NCBI GenBank assembly: GCA_947630325.1
Contig: CANRHB010000008.1
Coordinates: 1 to 64,000 of the forward strand
Direction of reading: 5' to 3'
DNA length: 64,000 bases
Source: an uncultured Clostridia bacterium
Lineage (GTDB): Bacteria > Bacillota > Clostridia > Christensenellales > Borkfalkiaceae
Shown here: positions 7,491 through 15,774 of the stretch, piece by piece
How positions within the stretch are numbered: the first letter of the stretch is position 1
Layout of the letters: every line of letters starts with the position of its first letter
Notes under the pieces: generated by a model
What the model saw: only the letters and a program-made list of their open reading frames with translations
Told to the model about the DNA's origin: nothing
The model's database searches: none
Program-made: the position numbers and the translations under genes

Positions 7491-7520
7491 AAAAAGCAAG
7501 GGTGTTTCCCTTGCCTTTTT
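7491..7520 (+). terminator. Terminator of the HxlR gene
   Basis: GCAAGGG and CCCTTGC flanked by A and T runs, 40 bp after the stop codon. Confidence 0.75.
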
Positions 7521-7545
7521 GTTTTTTCTTAAATGTGGTTCCTGC

Positions 7546-8910
7546 TTATTTATCCTCTTCGCTTGTTTCGTTGCGGGAGGTCAGGAAGGCGTTCGTCTCG
7601 GCGTCGGTGACCTTGCGCTTGACAAGCCCTTTGTCGATGAGTTCCACGATCCCCTCGTAAGGAACATAATAATCGACTTCTTCCCGCTCCGTCAAGGCCG
7701 AGCCGAGCCGCCCCATGATCCCGTCGATGAGTTCGAGCGCATACTTCGCGCGGCGGTCGTTCTTGATGCGGTAGACGCTGGGCGTATCTTCGGCAGAGGC
7801 AAGCGAGGAGACGTCCTCGATCTTATACTTGCTCTCGGCATAGTCCGCCGCGTTGAGGGGAAGGTAGAGGCAGAGCGACTTGCCGCGGAAGGCGAGTTTT
7901 GCAACGATTTCCCGCCCATAGCGGTAGGTTTCGTGCTTCCAGCTGACGCGGTCCTTCACCTTTTCATAGGTGAGAAGTCTATTCTTGATCTGCCCGTACC
8001 ACCGCTTGATGTCATCCTCCGATTGGATGAGTTTTGCGGTGAAACTCTTGTCATAGCGGAGCGTTCCGCCCTCGAAAGATTCCTCTTCCACGACGATGGG
8101 AGCGGTCGCAACGGCAACTTCTGCGCCGCTTCCATAGCCGCCGCGCACGATCTGCCGCTTGATGAGTCCCTTTTCGATGAGTTCGACCACCCCCTCATAG
8201 GGAAGATAATAGTCTACCGAATCGCGTTCGACACGCTCGCCGCCCAACTTCTCCATGACGGCCGCGATCAGTTCCTTTGCGTACTTCGCGCGGCGGTCGT
8301 TCTTGATGCGGTAGAGGCAGGGAGTATCCTCTGCGGAGGAGAGATCGGACACGTCCTCCACTTTATACTTGCTCTCGGCGTAATCTTTGGGATCGAGCGG
8401 AAGGAGCAGGCAGAGGGTCTTGCCGCGGAAGGTCATGATGGCGACGGGGTCCCGCCCGAAACGGTAACTCTCTTTCTTCCAACTCATGCGGTCGCGGACC
8501 TTCTTCCACGACAGCAATTCGTTCTTCAAGGAGGTGTACCAATGCTTGGTATCGTCGTCCGACTGGATGAGTTTTGCGGTAAAACTCTTATCGTACCGCA
8601 CCGTCCCGCCCTCGAACGCCGCCGTCTCTTCCGCGGGAGCGGGCACGACAACAGGCGCAACGATGATGGGTTTGGGCTGGGGTTCCGGCTCGGGTTCGGG
8701 CTCGGGCTGAGGTTCGGGCTCCGGTTCCGGTTCTGGCTGAGGCAGAGATTCGGGCTCCGATTTCGGCGCACGGGTGCGGACGATGAGAACGGACACGACG
8801 ACCAACGTGATGATGAGCATTGCCGCAACGACGATCAAGAGCCAAACCATAGTAGTGGCGGCGTCCCACTCATTCACATTGCCGAATAAATTGACGGCGA
8901 ACAGCGACAT
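7546..8910 (-). CDS. Membrane-anchored protein with two copies of an unknown domain
   Basis: 454 residues; ATG at 8910 follows GGAGAG. One membrane helix lies at about 20-47 (VWLLIVVAAMLIITLVVV), then a rigid Pro-Glu repeat linker (about 55-85, PEPEPEP type), then two tandem homologous domains of about 150 residues. Each begins FEGGT-RYDKSFTAKLIQS, runs through a W-K or W-Y pair, a FRGK-LCL-LPL strand, AESKYK-EDVS, AEDTP and RIKNDRRAKYA-ELI, and ends VDYY-PYEGVVELI-KGL-KR. I have seen similar SFTAKLIQ proteins in other Clostridia, but know no function. The domains should face the cytoplasm if the N-terminus is outside. No catalytic motif recognised. Confidence 0.75.
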   Translation of the reverse strand: MSLFAVNLFGNVNEWDAATTMVWLLIVVAAMLIITLVVVSVLIVRTRAPKSEPESLPQPEPEPEPEPQPEPEPEPEPQPKPIIVAPVVVPAPAEETAAFEGGTVRYDKSFTAKLIQSDDDTKHWYTSLKNELLSWKKVRDRMSWKKESYRFGRDPVAIMTFRGKTLCLLLPLDPKDYAESKYKVEDVSDLSSAEDTPCLYRIKNDRRAKYAKELIAAVMEKLGGERVERDSVDYYLPYEGVVELIEKGLIKRQIVRGGYGSGAEVAVATAPIVVEEESFEGGTLRYDKSFTAKLIQSEDDIKRWYGQIKNRLLTYEKVKDRVSWKHETYRYGREIVAKLAFRGKSLCLYLPLNAADYAESKYKIEDVSSLASAEDTPSVYRIKNDRRAKYALELIDGIMGRLGSALTEREEVDYYVPYEGIVELIDKGLVKRKVTDAETNAFLTSRNETSEEDK

Positions 8911-8934
8911 TTTTTCTCTCCTTATCATTTTTTC

Positions 8935-8974
8935 AAAACGCACTTTCCCAAATTCGCACATGGGGTGCGTTTTT
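8935..8974. promoter_or_regulatory. Hairpin in the leader of the duplicated-domain gene
   Basis: AAAACGCAC and GTGCGTTTT enclose about 21 bases. It lies in the 5' leader (between promoter and start on the minus strand) and has a T run on the plus strand, so it may be a leader structure rather than a plain terminator. Confidence 0.4.
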
Positions 8975-9031
8975 TCTCCACGGGGCAAGGAAAAAAACAG
9001 ATTTTTCGGCTTTACCCCCGAATTCTATTTG

Positions 9032-9060
9032 ATTATATCACCAAAGGTGAAAATTGTCAA
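9032..9060 (-). promoter_or_regulatory. Promoter of the duplicated-domain gene with a palindrome in its spacer
   Basis: Minus strand TTGACA (9055-9060), 17 bases, TATAAT (9032-9037). The spacer holds the palindrome TCACC-AAA-GGTGA (9038-9050), a likely operator. Confidence 0.8.
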
Positions 9061-9207
9061 AGGGTTTTCCGAAAATTTCTTTGCGAAAATGTGCAAAAAC
9101 GCAATACGTTTTGATATTTCATGACATTTCGTCCCCTCTCGCGTGTTAAAATTTCGTTCGGTGCGTAAAAGTCCGTCTTGCGGGACATACTGCAAACGGA
9201 GGCAATC

Positions 9208-9642
9208 ATGATTCAGCACGATACGATAGAACTCTTGCGCGAATGCGACGCGGGGATCCAAATGGGGATCTCGGCGATCGACGAAGTAAAAGACCACACA
9301 AAAGACGTTGATTTCGGCGCGATGCTCGACGATTATCAGCGGGAATACGCCGAACTTCAAAACGAAATACAGGGCGTTTTGCACGATTACCACGACGAGG
9401 GAAAGGACTCCAATCCCGTTGCCAAGGGGATGGCGTGGTTAAAGACAAACGTGATGATGGCGGTAAAGGAGACGGACGAGAAGATCGCCGATCTTTTGAC
9501 GGACGGTTGCAATATGGGGATCAAATCGCTCAATAAATATCTCAACCAATACGCCGCGGCGGACGAGCGCGCCAAGGACTTTACCCGCCGCCTCATCGAA
9601 CTGCAAGACAGACAACTCAAACACCTTTACCCCTATCTATAA
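9208..9642 (+). CDS. Helical-bundle protein, probably DUF2383-like
   Basis: 144 residues, start after ACGGAGG. The protein is almost fully alpha-helical: IELLRECDAGIQMGISAID, then long heptad-like helices with EYAELQNEI and ETDEKIADLLTDGCNMG, ending LQDRQLKHLYPYL. This resembles ferritin-like four-helix proteins of the DUF2383/PA2169 group, often stress-linked. No complete EXXH pair, so metal binding is uncertain. Stand-alone gene with its own terminator. Confidence 0.6.
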   Translation: MIQHDTIELLRECDAGIQMGISAIDEVKDHTKDVDFGAMLDDYQREYAELQNEIQGVLHDYHDEGKDSNPVAKGMAWLKTNVMMAVKETDEKIADLLTDGCNMGIKSLNKYLNQYAAADERAKDFTRRLIELQDRQLKHLYPYL

Positions 9643-9676
9643 AATAACTCTCCCTCGAAAGGGAGAGTTATTTTAT
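9641..9676. terminator. Terminator of the helical-bundle gene
   Basis: AAAATAACTCTCCC and GGGAGAGTTATTTT, 14-bp stem, overlapping the stop codon on its A run. Confidence 0.85.
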
Positions 9677-9723
9677 AAGGAGAGAAATTCGTATATTTCC
9701 TTCTCTTAAACAGCTTGATCGTC

Positions 9724-9975
9724 TTAGACATCTTGAGCGTTCTCGGCGACTGCCTCCTCGCTTTCGGTTTCCGTCCCCTCTTGCTCGGCGCCATCGGGCG
9801 CAGAAGTTTCAAACGTTGAAGTTCCGGACGCCGAAGTCGCAGCTTCCTCTTTCTTCTTTGCTCTCAGTTTGGAAATGACCCAGATCGAAAGCACGACGAT
9901 CCCGACAAAGCACGCCGCCGCAACGACGCTTACAGTGATCAAAACAGCGAATTCCGCTTTGCTTATCAACAACAT
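9724..9975 (-). CDS. Small membrane protein after the giant surface protein
   Basis: 83 residues, starting 3 bp after the stop of the giant surface protein; the ribosome site AGGAG lies inside that gene's end. One membrane helix at about 9-34 (FAVLITVSVVAAACFVGIVV), then KLRAKKKEEA as a cytoplasmic positive patch and a Ser/Thr/Glu-rich acidic tail. Not recognised. Tight coupling suggests a partner or localiser for the surface protein. Confidence 0.6.
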   Translation of the reverse strand: MLLISKAEFAVLITVSVVAAACFVGIVVLSIWVISKLRAKKKEEAATSASGTSTFETSAPDGAEQEGTETESEEAVAENAQDV

Positions 9976-9978
9976 ACT

Positions 9979-12900
9979 TTATTCTCCTTTATTATTTTTC
10001 TTTTTATAAACCACCGCAAGCACGGCCGTTGCGATGAGCATCAGCACCAAGAGGCCCGATACGATACAGATAGCGGGAACAAGGGAGGTGTACGGATGGG
10101 TGAAGATGTACGTCGAGGTTCCATGCGCAGTGAACATGGCATATTGGCCGTCCTGCGTGAATTCCATCGCTTCGATCTTCCCGTCCCCCTCGCGGAACAG
10201 GTTGAATACCGTTTTCCGCAATTCTCTGGGGGCCCGCAGGCGCACCTTTACTTCCCCGTCAAAGGGCACTTCCACGCCGTTTTTGTAGAATTTCAAGGTG
10301 TATGCGGCGAGAACAACTTCCTTCTCTCCCACGCGGTCGTACTTTTGCACCGTTTGCGATTTCTCAATACGAACTTCCCAAGTGGGATCGATGCCGTCGG
10401 CAAATTCCACGATGAGGTCGGGGTTGGCGGGGTCGTAATCGAAACTGCCCTCTATCCGCCCATTGAACTGCGTTCTCAGAATGGTAAGCGTCGCCTGTTT
10501 TCTCGCAAACTCGCCATTGTTGTCGGAGAAGATCGCCGTTACCGTATAGACGCCGACATCCGTTTTCCCGTTGCCCTCATAGGTGACAGTGATCCCCTCT
10601 CCGAGCGTTCCCTTGATGGCGAGGCTATGCGTTTTGCCGTCGTACTTCACCGTCTCGCTCTCAAAGGTAATGCCTGCAAGGTCGTGTCCGCCCTCTTCGA
10701 TGGTAAGGGTCGCCGTCATGGGCGCGATGGCTTCGTAATGTTCGGTATCTTCAAAGGTGAAGGTCGCCGTCACGGTGTAAACGCCCGCTTCGGTGCGCCC
10801 GTTGCCCGAATAGCTTACCTGCACGCCCGCGGGCAGGTTGCCTTGGATGAGGATCTCATGCGATTTGCCGTCATATTGGAAGGTCTTATCCTCGAACTTC
10901 ACGCCCGACATATTGTAGGTCGCCTTGGTGATGGTAAGCATTGCGGTCATGGTGGCAAACGTTCCTGAGGCGTCGCTGAAGGAGGCGGTCACGAGGTAGG
11001 TCCCGGGCTCCGTTTTTCCGTTGCCTTCATAGGTGACCGAGACGCCGCTCTCGAGCGTTCCTTTGATGGCGAGGCTATGCGTTTTGCCGTCGTACTTCAC
11101 CGTCTCGCTTTCAAAGGTAATGCCATGGAGCCGGTGTTCGCTCCCCTCGATGGTAAGGTTCGCCGTCATGGATGCGGGGACTTCGTAATGCGCCGTATCG
11201 TCCACGGTGAAGGTCGCCGTCACGGTATAGACGCCCGCTTCGGTGCGTCCGTTGCCCGAATAGCTTACATGCACGCCACTGGGCAGATTCCCTTCGATGA
11301 GAATTTCATGCGCCGCACCGTCGTATTGGAACGTCTTGTCCTCGAACTTCACGCCCGACATATCATACTTTTTCTTAGTGATGGTAAGCGTTGCCGTCTT
11401 TCTTGCGATCTCGGTGTTCTCGGCGTTCTTGAAGATCGCCGTGACCGAATAGACGCCAGGTTCGGTTTTTTGGTTGCCTTCGTAAGTCACGGTCACGCCC
11501 GAGGGAAGGTTTCCGTCGACGAGGATGCTGTGCTCTTCACCGTCGTATTCCACGGTAAGATCGGAGAACAAGATCAGTTCAAGGTTGTTATCATCGTCGT
11601 CATCGTCGCCGTCATCGCCGCCGTCATCGCCGCCGCCCGTGACGCCCTGCGTCAGTTTATAAACTGCGGTATTGTTCGCAAGCGTGTTGTTCTTCGCCGC
11701 GTCGCCCACGAGGGTGACGGTGATGGTGTACTCGCCCGCGACGGTCATGCTCTCCACGGCCACGCCGTTCAAGGAATAGGAAAGGGTGTAGTCGTTTGCG
11801 GCAAGGGCGACCGTCTCTCCGCTACTGTTCTTGAACACAGCTTTTACGAGCCCGCCCGTGCCCTCTGTGGGATCGAGGGAGAAGCTGAGTTCGCGCGGTA
11901 TGATGGTGAGTTTTGCCGTCGCCGTTACGATGAAGGGATCGCTGTTCCCGTCGCCCATATAGACGACTGCCACGGTGACGAGGTACTCGCCGACATTTAC
12001 GGGCGCATGAGTGGAAACGGGATAAACCGTGTCCCCTATCCCCTCATAGGTATAGAAGTAGTACACATTCCCGCGATCGGGCACGCCGCTGACAGTGGGG
12101 CGGAGCGCATCGCCCGTGTCGCCGTAAGTTGCCTCAACATCGGCCGCGGTAGCTATGAAGCCGCCGCTTCTATCGACAACCATGAACTTTAGATAAAGTT
12201 CGGTCTCGCCGCTCGTCCACTCATAGTTGCTATCGAGGGTGACTTTGACATAGTACGCGCCGGCGTCCTTGATCTCGGTAAGCGCGTCGCCCGTGCCGTC
12301 GTTTTGGGCATAGAACTCGACTTTCATTGCCTCGGCGACGTAATTGTCAAGGACGGCTTTCACGCTGTTTCTGAGATCGGCGCCCGTGTACAGGAAGGCG
12401 GTCTCTTTGAGGGAAGGCAAATCGAGCTGAGATTTGTTGATGGTGTACTCGAACGTCGCACCGCCTTGTTCGTCTGCAAATTGCACGTTATAATTCCCAT
12501 TCGTCCACGTCGGGGTGACGGTATAGGTATCCGCGGGCGTCGTTGCATTCGGGTGGGGCGAAGTCAGCGCGCCACCCTTAGTGCCCTGCAAAGAATAAGA
12601 TTGGACGAAAATATGGAAATCGGTCTCCCCATCCGCCTCATTTTGGGCATACCAAGTTCCCGTCGCGCCCTCTGTCGCGCGGGAGGCGGTCGCCGTCACC
12701 CAGTCTGTGTGGGCCTCCCCGTAGGTCGCCCTTTGCTCAAAGCTCAGCGTGACTTTTATTTCTCTTTTCGAAACGGTGAAACTCGGCCTTCCGCCCGACC
12801 ACTCAAGCTTGAGATATTTTGAAGCATCTTGGTCCTTTGCGGCAACGTCGAGGTAATAGGTGCCAAGCGGCAGGTTGTCTACCTTTTCCGAGCTGTTTTT

Positions 12901-15087
12901 GTGGATGCCGTCCTCTTCAACAGTGTAAACATCGCCGCTTGCTTCAACGGGATTGTTCTGAAGATAGAACGTAAAGTTTTTGATGTTGTCTTTGAATTCT
13001 TTCGTTCTGTCTATATTGAGTTGCCCTGTTACTGTTTGGATGCCGCTGAGGATCTCTTTTTCAAAGGCATCTTTCGTATGGGCGACGTCGCCGTACTCCA
13101 CGCCCTTTCCAAAGCCCGTTTTTGCCGCATCGGTCAGAGTGATGTTCAGCTTTTCTTCCAAAATGTGGATCTCGAAATAGTCGTAGTCCGTTTTGTGGTT
13201 GCCCTCGGTGTCCTCCGCCTTGAAATACACGACGTAGTGCATCGGCTCTTGGGCGGTCTTATCGGTGAGTTTATCGTAATCCTGCCACTCTGTGGAATCC
13301 TGCCCGCTTTTTAGGTCTGTAAGATATTTATCTATCGTTTGTTGATTGTAGTTCTCTTCCTCGTACTTTTTTACGATATACTGTATCTTGAGTTTGGCTA
13401 TGGTTTCATCGTACCACGAGACATCCTTCCAACTGATAGGGAATTTTTTATCGGTCGGGTCGGGCAGTTTGAGCGCGATCGGCTCCATACTCAAGCTGTA
13501 AACGATGTCCTGCCGCTTTTCGAGTTTCCCGTTATTGAACGGCTCCGGCAACCCGTTGTTGAAAATCACCCTCATATTGTCGGGCACGACTTTATATGTA
13601 ACGGTGATCTCATCAGCGCCGCCCTCCTTCCATGTGAGGGCCGAATTCGGCTTGACCTTCAGTTGGTAATCGCCAACCCGGTCCGCGGTGATCGTTTTTT
13701 TATCTGCGTCCCACCAACTTGTGTCGCCGCTTTCATTGGCGGGGGCGACGTCCACCATGTCGGTATCTACGATCTCCCAAGTCACACCCTTGGGGGAGTA
13801 AGTCTTTGTGTCGCCCTTCCAACTTTCTTTATCGAGTATCGCAGTGCGCAAGGCGGCAGACAGATTGAAGTGTATCGCAGGGCGCACCCCGCAGCTGTCT
13901 TTGTCCGACGAGCCGTTGCTCACAGAAACATAATTGTGATTGCCGGAAGCGTCGAGGAAGTACGCACGATCCGCACGGTAGGCGTCGCCGGAGCGGAGCC
14001 AGCAATAGCCCTTCCCGACGCCGCTATTTGCGCTTCTGAGAGGCGCATCGGTATCCCACATGCCGTCGCCGTTCCCCTTTACGCTACCATTGGTCATGCC
14101 CGTTTCCGTCAGAGAAGGAAGCCAGAGGTAGTCGTCTTTCCACGCATCGTATGCCGTTTCGCCGTTTCCCTTATTGCTGTAGTCCATGTTTTCGTACCAC
14201 TGGCTCTCTTTCTTTCCACTGCTGTCGCCGCCGCTGTTCGGCTTTGACGGTTCAGAGGAAAAATCGCTTCCGCTCGGCGTACCGTATGCGTCGTTAGGGA
14301 AATAATAGAAATAATTAGCTGTATAGCCTGATTCTTGTTGTTGCGGCTCTCCGTAGATCGACAGCATCGTGTCCCTGTCGTATTCTGTTTCCTGATACCC
14401 GACTTCGGAGGGCTTGGCGAGATATGACGTCAAACTATTATCCACGCTATCTATCGTAAAGCGGGCATATTGATTGCCGCCGTCTTGGCTGTGTTTTTTC
14501 AGTTCCACCCTCTGGGTGAGGACGTCTATTTCGGTACACTTCCCGCCCGCGTTCAAAGTCTTCACGCGAATCTTGCTCGTGGAATACATGTTCGAGGGAT
14601 AGTCCTCCTTATCGGGATCTTTGTCGGACCAAAAGCCCGAATAGGTTGCGGCATCACCCGCCGTAAGCGTATCCGCCGAACGCCACAAATCGAGGATGAT
14701 ATCGCCCGCCGTTGTGTTCCCTGCGGTCGTTTTCGCCGTTGTAAGGTACACGGCGTCCCACTTCATGCCGCCGAAATACACCGAAACGTTTTTTCCGTCG
14801 TTCTGAGAGCGAAAATCTGCGGAAGTCCTTTTACTTTGCGCCGCTGTCGTCAGGGCGCTATACGACGATTCTCCCGTGAGAGCTTTGATGAGGGCCATGA
14901 TGTTGTCGCCGTTAAACGATTTGGCTTCATCGATGTAGAGCTCCTCGACCGTCACCCATTGATCGTCTCCGCCGCGCGCCGCGTCTGCCTCCCTGTTCGG
15001 CAACAGAGCTGTAGCCGCGCCGGCGGCAAAAATCATCGCCGCCGCAAGCGCAAGCCCTGCGGTGAGTTTTTTCCTACCAATTCTCAT
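9979..15087 (-). CDS. Giant surface protein with DUF6273-like and MBG repeat domains
   Basis: 1702 residues. The start at 15087 follows AAGGGAG and gives a signal peptide (KK, then LTAGLALAAAMIFAAGAATA). Residues about 50-412 form a DUF6273/lectin-like domain with YCWLRSGDAYRADRAYFLD and CGVRPAIHFNLS. About 420-1150 are Ig-like and MBG-like beta domains. An Asp/Gly-rich linker (GGDDGGDDGDDDDDD) lies near 1160, then five roughly 72-residue MBG-type repeats (VKYDGKTHSLAIKGTL, VTYEGNGKTE, GVYTVTA) to about 1540. A membrane helix (VPAICIVSGLLVLMLIATAV) and KKKNNKGE end the protein; there is no LPXTG sortase signal. Likely an anchored adhesin or carbohydrate-binding wall protein. Expression probably switches through the G tract in its promoter. 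Confidence 0.88.
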   Translation of the reverse strand: MRIGRKKLTAGLALAAAMIFAAGAATALLPNREADAARGGDDQWVTVEELYIDEAKSFNGDNIMALIKALTGESSYSALTTAAQSKRTSADFRSQNDGKNVSVYFGGMKWDAVYLTTAKTTAGNTTAGDIILDLWRSADTLTAGDAATYSGFWSDKDPDKEDYPSNMYSTSKIRVKTLNAGGKCTEIDVLTQRVELKKHSQDGGNQYARFTIDSVDNSLTSYLAKPSEVGYQETEYDRDTMLSIYGEPQQQESGYTANYFYYFPNDAYGTPSGSDFSSEPSKPNSGGDSSGKKESQWYENMDYSNKGNGETAYDAWKDDYLWLPSLTETGMTNGSVKGNGDGMWDTDAPLRSANSGVGKGYCWLRSGDAYRADRAYFLDASGNHNYVSVSNGSSDKDSCGVRPAIHFNLSAALRTAILDKESWKGDTKTYSPKGVTWEIVDTDMVDVAPANESGDTSWWDADKKTITADRVGDYQLKVKPNSALTWKEGGADEITVTYKVVPDNMRVIFNNGLPEPFNNGKLEKRQDIVYSLSMEPIALKLPDPTDKKFPISWKDVSWYDETIAKLKIQYIVKKYEEENYNQQTIDKYLTDLKSGQDSTEWQDYDKLTDKTAQEPMHYVVYFKAEDTEGNHKTDYDYFEIHILEEKLNITLTDAAKTGFGKGVEYGDVAHTKDAFEKEILSGIQTVTGQLNIDRTKEFKDNIKNFTFYLQNNPVEASGDVYTVEEDGIHKNSSEKVDNLPLGTYYLDVAAKDQDASKYLKLEWSGGRPSFTVSKREIKVTLSFEQRATYGEAHTDWVTATASRATEGATGTWYAQNEADGETDFHIFVQSYSLQGTKGGALTSPHPNATTPADTYTVTPTWTNGNYNVQFADEQGGATFEYTINKSQLDLPSLKETAFLYTGADLRNSVKAVLDNYVAEAMKVEFYAQNDGTGDALTEIKDAGAYYVKVTLDSNYEWTSGETELYLKFMVVDRSGGFIATAADVEATYGDTGDALRPTVSGVPDRGNVYYFYTYEGIGDTVYPVSTHAPVNVGEYLVTVAVVYMGDGNSDPFIVTATAKLTIIPRELSFSLDPTEGTGGLVKAVFKNSSGETVALAANDYTLSYSLNGVAVESMTVAGEYTITVTLVGDAAKNNTLANNTAVYKLTQGVTGGGDDGGDDGDDDDDDNNLELILFSDLTVEYDGEEHSILVDGNLPSGVTVTYEGNQKTEPGVYSVTAIFKNAENTEIARKTATLTITKKKYDMSGVKFEDKTFQYDGAAHEILIEGNLPSGVHVSYSGNGRTEAGVYTVTATFTVDDTAHYEVPASMTANLTIEGSEHRLHGITFESETVKYDGKTHSLAIKGTLESGVSVTYEGNGKTEPGTYLVTASFSDASGTFATMTAMLTITKATYNMSGVKFEDKTFQYDGKSHEILIQGNLPAGVQVSYSGNGRTEAGVYTVTATFTFEDTEHYEAIAPMTATLTIEEGGHDLAGITFESETVKYDGKTHSLAIKGTLGEGITVTYEGNGKTDVGVYTVTAIFSDNNGEFARKQATLTILRTQFNGRIEGSFDYDPANPDLIVEFADGIDPTWEVRIEKSQTVQKYDRVGEKEVVLAAYTLKFYKNGVEVPFDGEVKVRLRAPRELRKTVFNLFREGDGKIEAMEFTQDGQYAMFTAHGTSTYIFTHPYTSLVPAICIVSGLLVLMLIATAVLAVVYKKKNNKGE

Positions 15088-15185
15088 CGTCTTTGATACT
15101 CCCTTCTTGTAAATTTTTGAATGCGCCCGAACGGCTTTTGTCCGTATGATCCACCAAAAATGGACATAATCACGCATTTTTAGCA

Positions 15186-15215
15186 ATTATAGCACCCCCC
15201 CCCCCCGTCTGTCAA
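15186..15215 (-). promoter_or_regulatory. Candidate phase-variable promoter with a G12 spacer tract
   Basis: Minus strand: consensus TTGACA (15210-15215) and TATAAT (15186-15191) are 18 bases apart; 12 of these 18 are a single run of G (C on the plus strand, 15195-15206). One base lost would give the optimal 17. It is the only homopolymer of this length I see in the window. Predicted transcription start about 15179, 92 bases before the start codon. Confidence 0.85.
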
Positions 15216-15242
15216 GTACTTAAAATGAATTTTATCAAATCT

Positions 15243-15278
15243 TAACAAATCCTAACAACTTCCTAATAACTTCTAACA
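15243..15278. promoter_or_regulatory. Four phased TAACA-type direct repeats upstream of the G-tract promoter
   Basis: Plus strand TAACA at 15243, TAACA at 15253, TAATA at 15264 and TAACA at 15274, spaced 10, 11 and 10 bases. The pattern and the TTAACA core resemble PhoB/PhoP boxes of OmpR-type regulators. They lie 28 bases upstream of the -35 box. Confidence 0.5.
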
Positions 15279-15289
15279 TTTCCAATCAA

Positions 15290-15770
15290 TTTTGTGCCCC
15301 CGTGGAAGGGAAAAAGGACATAACAAAACCCCCTCCGTGGGAGGGGCAAAGACCATAACAAAACCCCCTCCGTGGCAGGGGCAAAGACCATAACAAAACC
15401 CCCTCCGTGGGAGGGGGGTAGGGGGGTGGGTGCGTTCTAAATTACGTCACCCTGAGCTTGTCGAAGGGTGTCCGCATTATAATAAGGACATTCCTCGACT
15501 GCGCTCGGAATGACGTAATTTTAATGCGGTAGAGATTTCTCGACAAGCTCGGAATGACAGTTTAGAATGGTGCCCACCCCCTTGATCCCCCTCCAATGGA
15601 GGGGGTTGAAATAAGGTAGAGATGTCTCCACTTCGCTCGACATGACATTTTAGGAATGGCGTTTCGCATATGACCTGCCCCCTTTGAAGGGGGCGGGTGG
15701 CGAGCGAAGCGAGACAGGTGGGGGTTCTAATTCTATGAGGGTTCTTATTCTATGGCGGTCCTTATTCCGA
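15290..15770. repeat. Intergenic repeat block before the TtcA-like gene
   Basis: No gene. Three near-identical tandem units of about 36 bp (CATAACAAAACCCCCTCCGTGG..., 15319-15420) followed by GTCACCCTGAG...TCGAAGGGTGTCC (15446), GACATTCCTCGAC...GGAATGACG, and further palindromes to 15660, then a CCCCCTTTGAAGGGGGCGGG unit with GGCGAGCGAAGCGAGACAG (15679-15725). No hairpin cassette here. Confidence 0.75.
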
Positions 15771-15774
15771 TCTG

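Noticed and set aside
9979-10100. Sortase anchor on the giant surface protein
   Set aside because: No LPXTG-like motif; only a membrane helix and Lys-rich tail.
15195-15206. The C12 run as a pure sequencing artefact
   Set aside because: It lies precisely between consensus -35 and -10 boxes, which supports it being real, although its exact length should be confirmed in reads.
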